A stretch of 5,327 nucleotides of DNA from an uncultured Moheibacter sp. (lineage in GTDB: Bacteria; Bacteroidota; Bacteroidia; Flavobacteriales; Weeksellaceae). The stretch is from assembly GCA_937875605.1 (NCBI GenBank), contig CALLXZ010000376.1, positions 1 through 5,327 of the forward strand, in the 5' to 3' direction. The position numbers and the translations under genes are program-made. The notes beneath the pieces are model-generated. The model worked only from the letters and a program-made list of their open reading frames with translations, made no database searches and had not been told where the DNA came from. This document shows, in pieces, positions 4,306 through 5,327 of this stretch (the stretch's first letter is position 1; each line of letters opens with the position of its first letter).

Positions 4306-5327
4306 CTACGGATTTAATGGAAAACCTTTATCCAAATACATTTCCGCTCCAAATCTTTCCAAATTCTGTGAAGTTTTAAAAAGAGTTGAACTAAAGTTCG
4401 GTAGAAGCTGCGTTCCGGTTTTAGGAGTTGTAATCATACTGATTGCGGTTGCAAGTAAAGGTTCGTCCTGACTTCCCAAAGCAGGTAGATTTTCCAGATA
4501 ACTGATTTCGTTTATTTCCTGATTGGGAATAATTCCAAAAGTTGGGCTTGACTGATTTTGTGCATTTTTATAATCAAACACAATCGGTTGCATCGCCCAG
4601 GTATGAGAAGTATTTATGTTTTCTTTAGAAGTAAAGTAATCCTGAGGAGAATCGTAAAGTGTAATCGAACCCACTGTTTTTCCGTAAGTTTTCGTTCCAA
4701 TTGTCACCACATCTATATACGGTTTCAGACAACTGATCAGCATTTCGCTTGCCGAAGCAGAATTTCCGGTGGTTAGTACATAAATTTTATCCAAATTCAA
4801 ATGTTGAAGCACAAAAGTTCCGTTTTCTTCTAAAGTATCATTGTAGGTTTTTCCTTGATTTTCAAATTTATACGTAGTATCATTGGATGAAACTTTTGAA
4901 TTAAAAGTCAATTTCGTGAAATCCTGTTGGTTAAATTGTCCGGTAATCATACTCGCCAAATAAGCCGAAGTCTGTACAGAACCGCCTCCGTTATAACGAA
5001 GATCCAAAATCAGATCGGTAATTCCTTGGGCTTTTAATTGTCCGATGACATCGTTGAGTTCATCGTTAAAATTCGCACGGAAACCATTGTAAACCAGATA
5101 CCCGATTTTATGAGAATTAATCGCAATTACATTGCTATAATAAACCGGATTTTCCTGAATTTCTACTTTTGTCAGTGTCACTTCTTCATTTGAATTAAAC
5201 AATTCTCCGTTCTGAAGATACCCCAAACCAAATGTTGCGCTGTTTTGTGCTAAAAGGCTAACGTAATTACTATCGGTCAATTGATTTCCATTGATACGTG
5301 TAAAAATATCACCTCGTTCCAATCCGG
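4306..5327 (-). CDS. S41 family (C-terminal processing-type) peptidase, 5' end beyond window
   Basis: The frame is open to the right edge, so the N-terminus (signal peptide, any N-terminal domain and most of the PDZ domain) is missing. About 339 codons are visible. Numbering from the TTG at 5322, the first residues (xGLERGDIFTRINGNQL) are the end of a PDZ-like substrate-binding domain. The protease core follows: IGYLVYNGF (73-81), LILDLRYNGGGSV (104-116), and the nucleophile region TGNSASASEM (185-194), in which S190 aligns with the catalytic Ser. The general-base Lys aligns with K215 in KTYGKTVGS (211-219). The end has the usual WAMQPIVF and GIIPNQEI segments and a short tail. The Gln often found four residues after the Lys is Ser219 here. 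Such enzymes in flavobacteria are typically exported, often as lipoproteins, and cleave C-termini of envelope proteins. The TTG at the edge is not the true start. It is the upstream partner of the acetyltransferase gene. Confidence 0.9.
   Translation of the reverse strand, partial: GLERGDIFTRINGNQLTDSNYVSLLAQNSATFGLGYLQNGELFNSNEEVTLTKVEIQENPVYYSNVIAINSHKIGYLVYNGFRANFNDELNDVIGQLKAQGITDLILDLRYNGGGSVQTSAYLASMITGQFNQQDFTKLTFNSKVSSNDTTYKFENQGKTYNDTLEENGTFVLQHLNLDKIYVLTTGNSASASEMLISCLKPYIDVVTIGTKTYGKTVGSITLYDSPQDYFTSKENINTSHTWAMQPIVFDYKNAQNQSSPTFGIIPNQEINEISYLENLPALGSQDEPLLATAISMITTPKTGTQLLPNFSSTLFKTSQNLERFGAEMYLDKGFPLNP

Noticed and set aside
1..5327. Search for CRISPR arrays, tRNA or rRNA genes, insertion-sequence ends, toxin-antitoxin pairs and defence genes.
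   Set aside because: No regularly spaced direct repeats, cloverleaf-like sequence, rRNA stretch, transposase frame or defence motifs were seen on either strand by eye.

Overview
This is an AT-rich chromosomal window (roughly one-third G+C by eye) whose genes look like those of a flavobacterium, most likely Chryseobacterium or a close relative in the Weeksellaceae. The evidence is the gene set, Bacteroidetes-style promoter boxes (TTTG ... TAnnTTTG), no clear Shine-Dalgarno sequences, and two intergenic elements resembling dispersed repeats of this group. The assignment rests on recognition, not on a database search.

Left part. A gene cut by the left edge runs leftward from position 182 (first 60 codons, unrecognised). 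Across a 117-base AT-rich divergent spacer lies a DUF4407-type membrane protein with a long periplasmic or cytoplasmic coiled-coil insert (300-1346), closed by a clear intrinsic terminator (1355-1380). Next is a free-standing phosphoribosyl-ATP diphosphatase-like gene (hisE-like, 1454-1780) with its own weak promoter. It has no other his gene beside it.

Middle part, minus strand. A two-gene operon, convergent with hisE, holds a TatA/TatB-family twin-arginine translocase subunit (2489-2821) and a PAP2-family membrane phosphatase (1881-2489). The two overlap by one base (TAGTG). A good promoter match lies directly before the tat ATG, close enough to predict a leaderless or nearly leaderless transcript.

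Intergenic 2822-3162. This 341-base stretch has no credible gene. It holds the tat promoter, a roughly 115-base element resembling a frequent flavobacterial structured repeat or RNA (possibly Flavo-1-like), and an imperfect hairpin containing the widespread 'GTCATTGCGAGG...AAGCAATC' repeat.

Right part, minus strand. A 5'-truncated S41 (C-terminal processing-type) peptidase with a PDZ remnant (4306-5327) is followed after 24 bases by a GNAT-like acetyltransferase (3163-4281). That spacer contains a TATATTTG box, so the acetyltransferase may also be transcribed on its own.

The window is mostly ordinary housekeeping and envelope genes, and I see no new defence or mobile system. The best leads are the two intergenic repeats, the identical ten-base promoter boxes abutting two start codons, the non-canonical catalytic context in the S41 peptidase, and the divergent orphan HisE.
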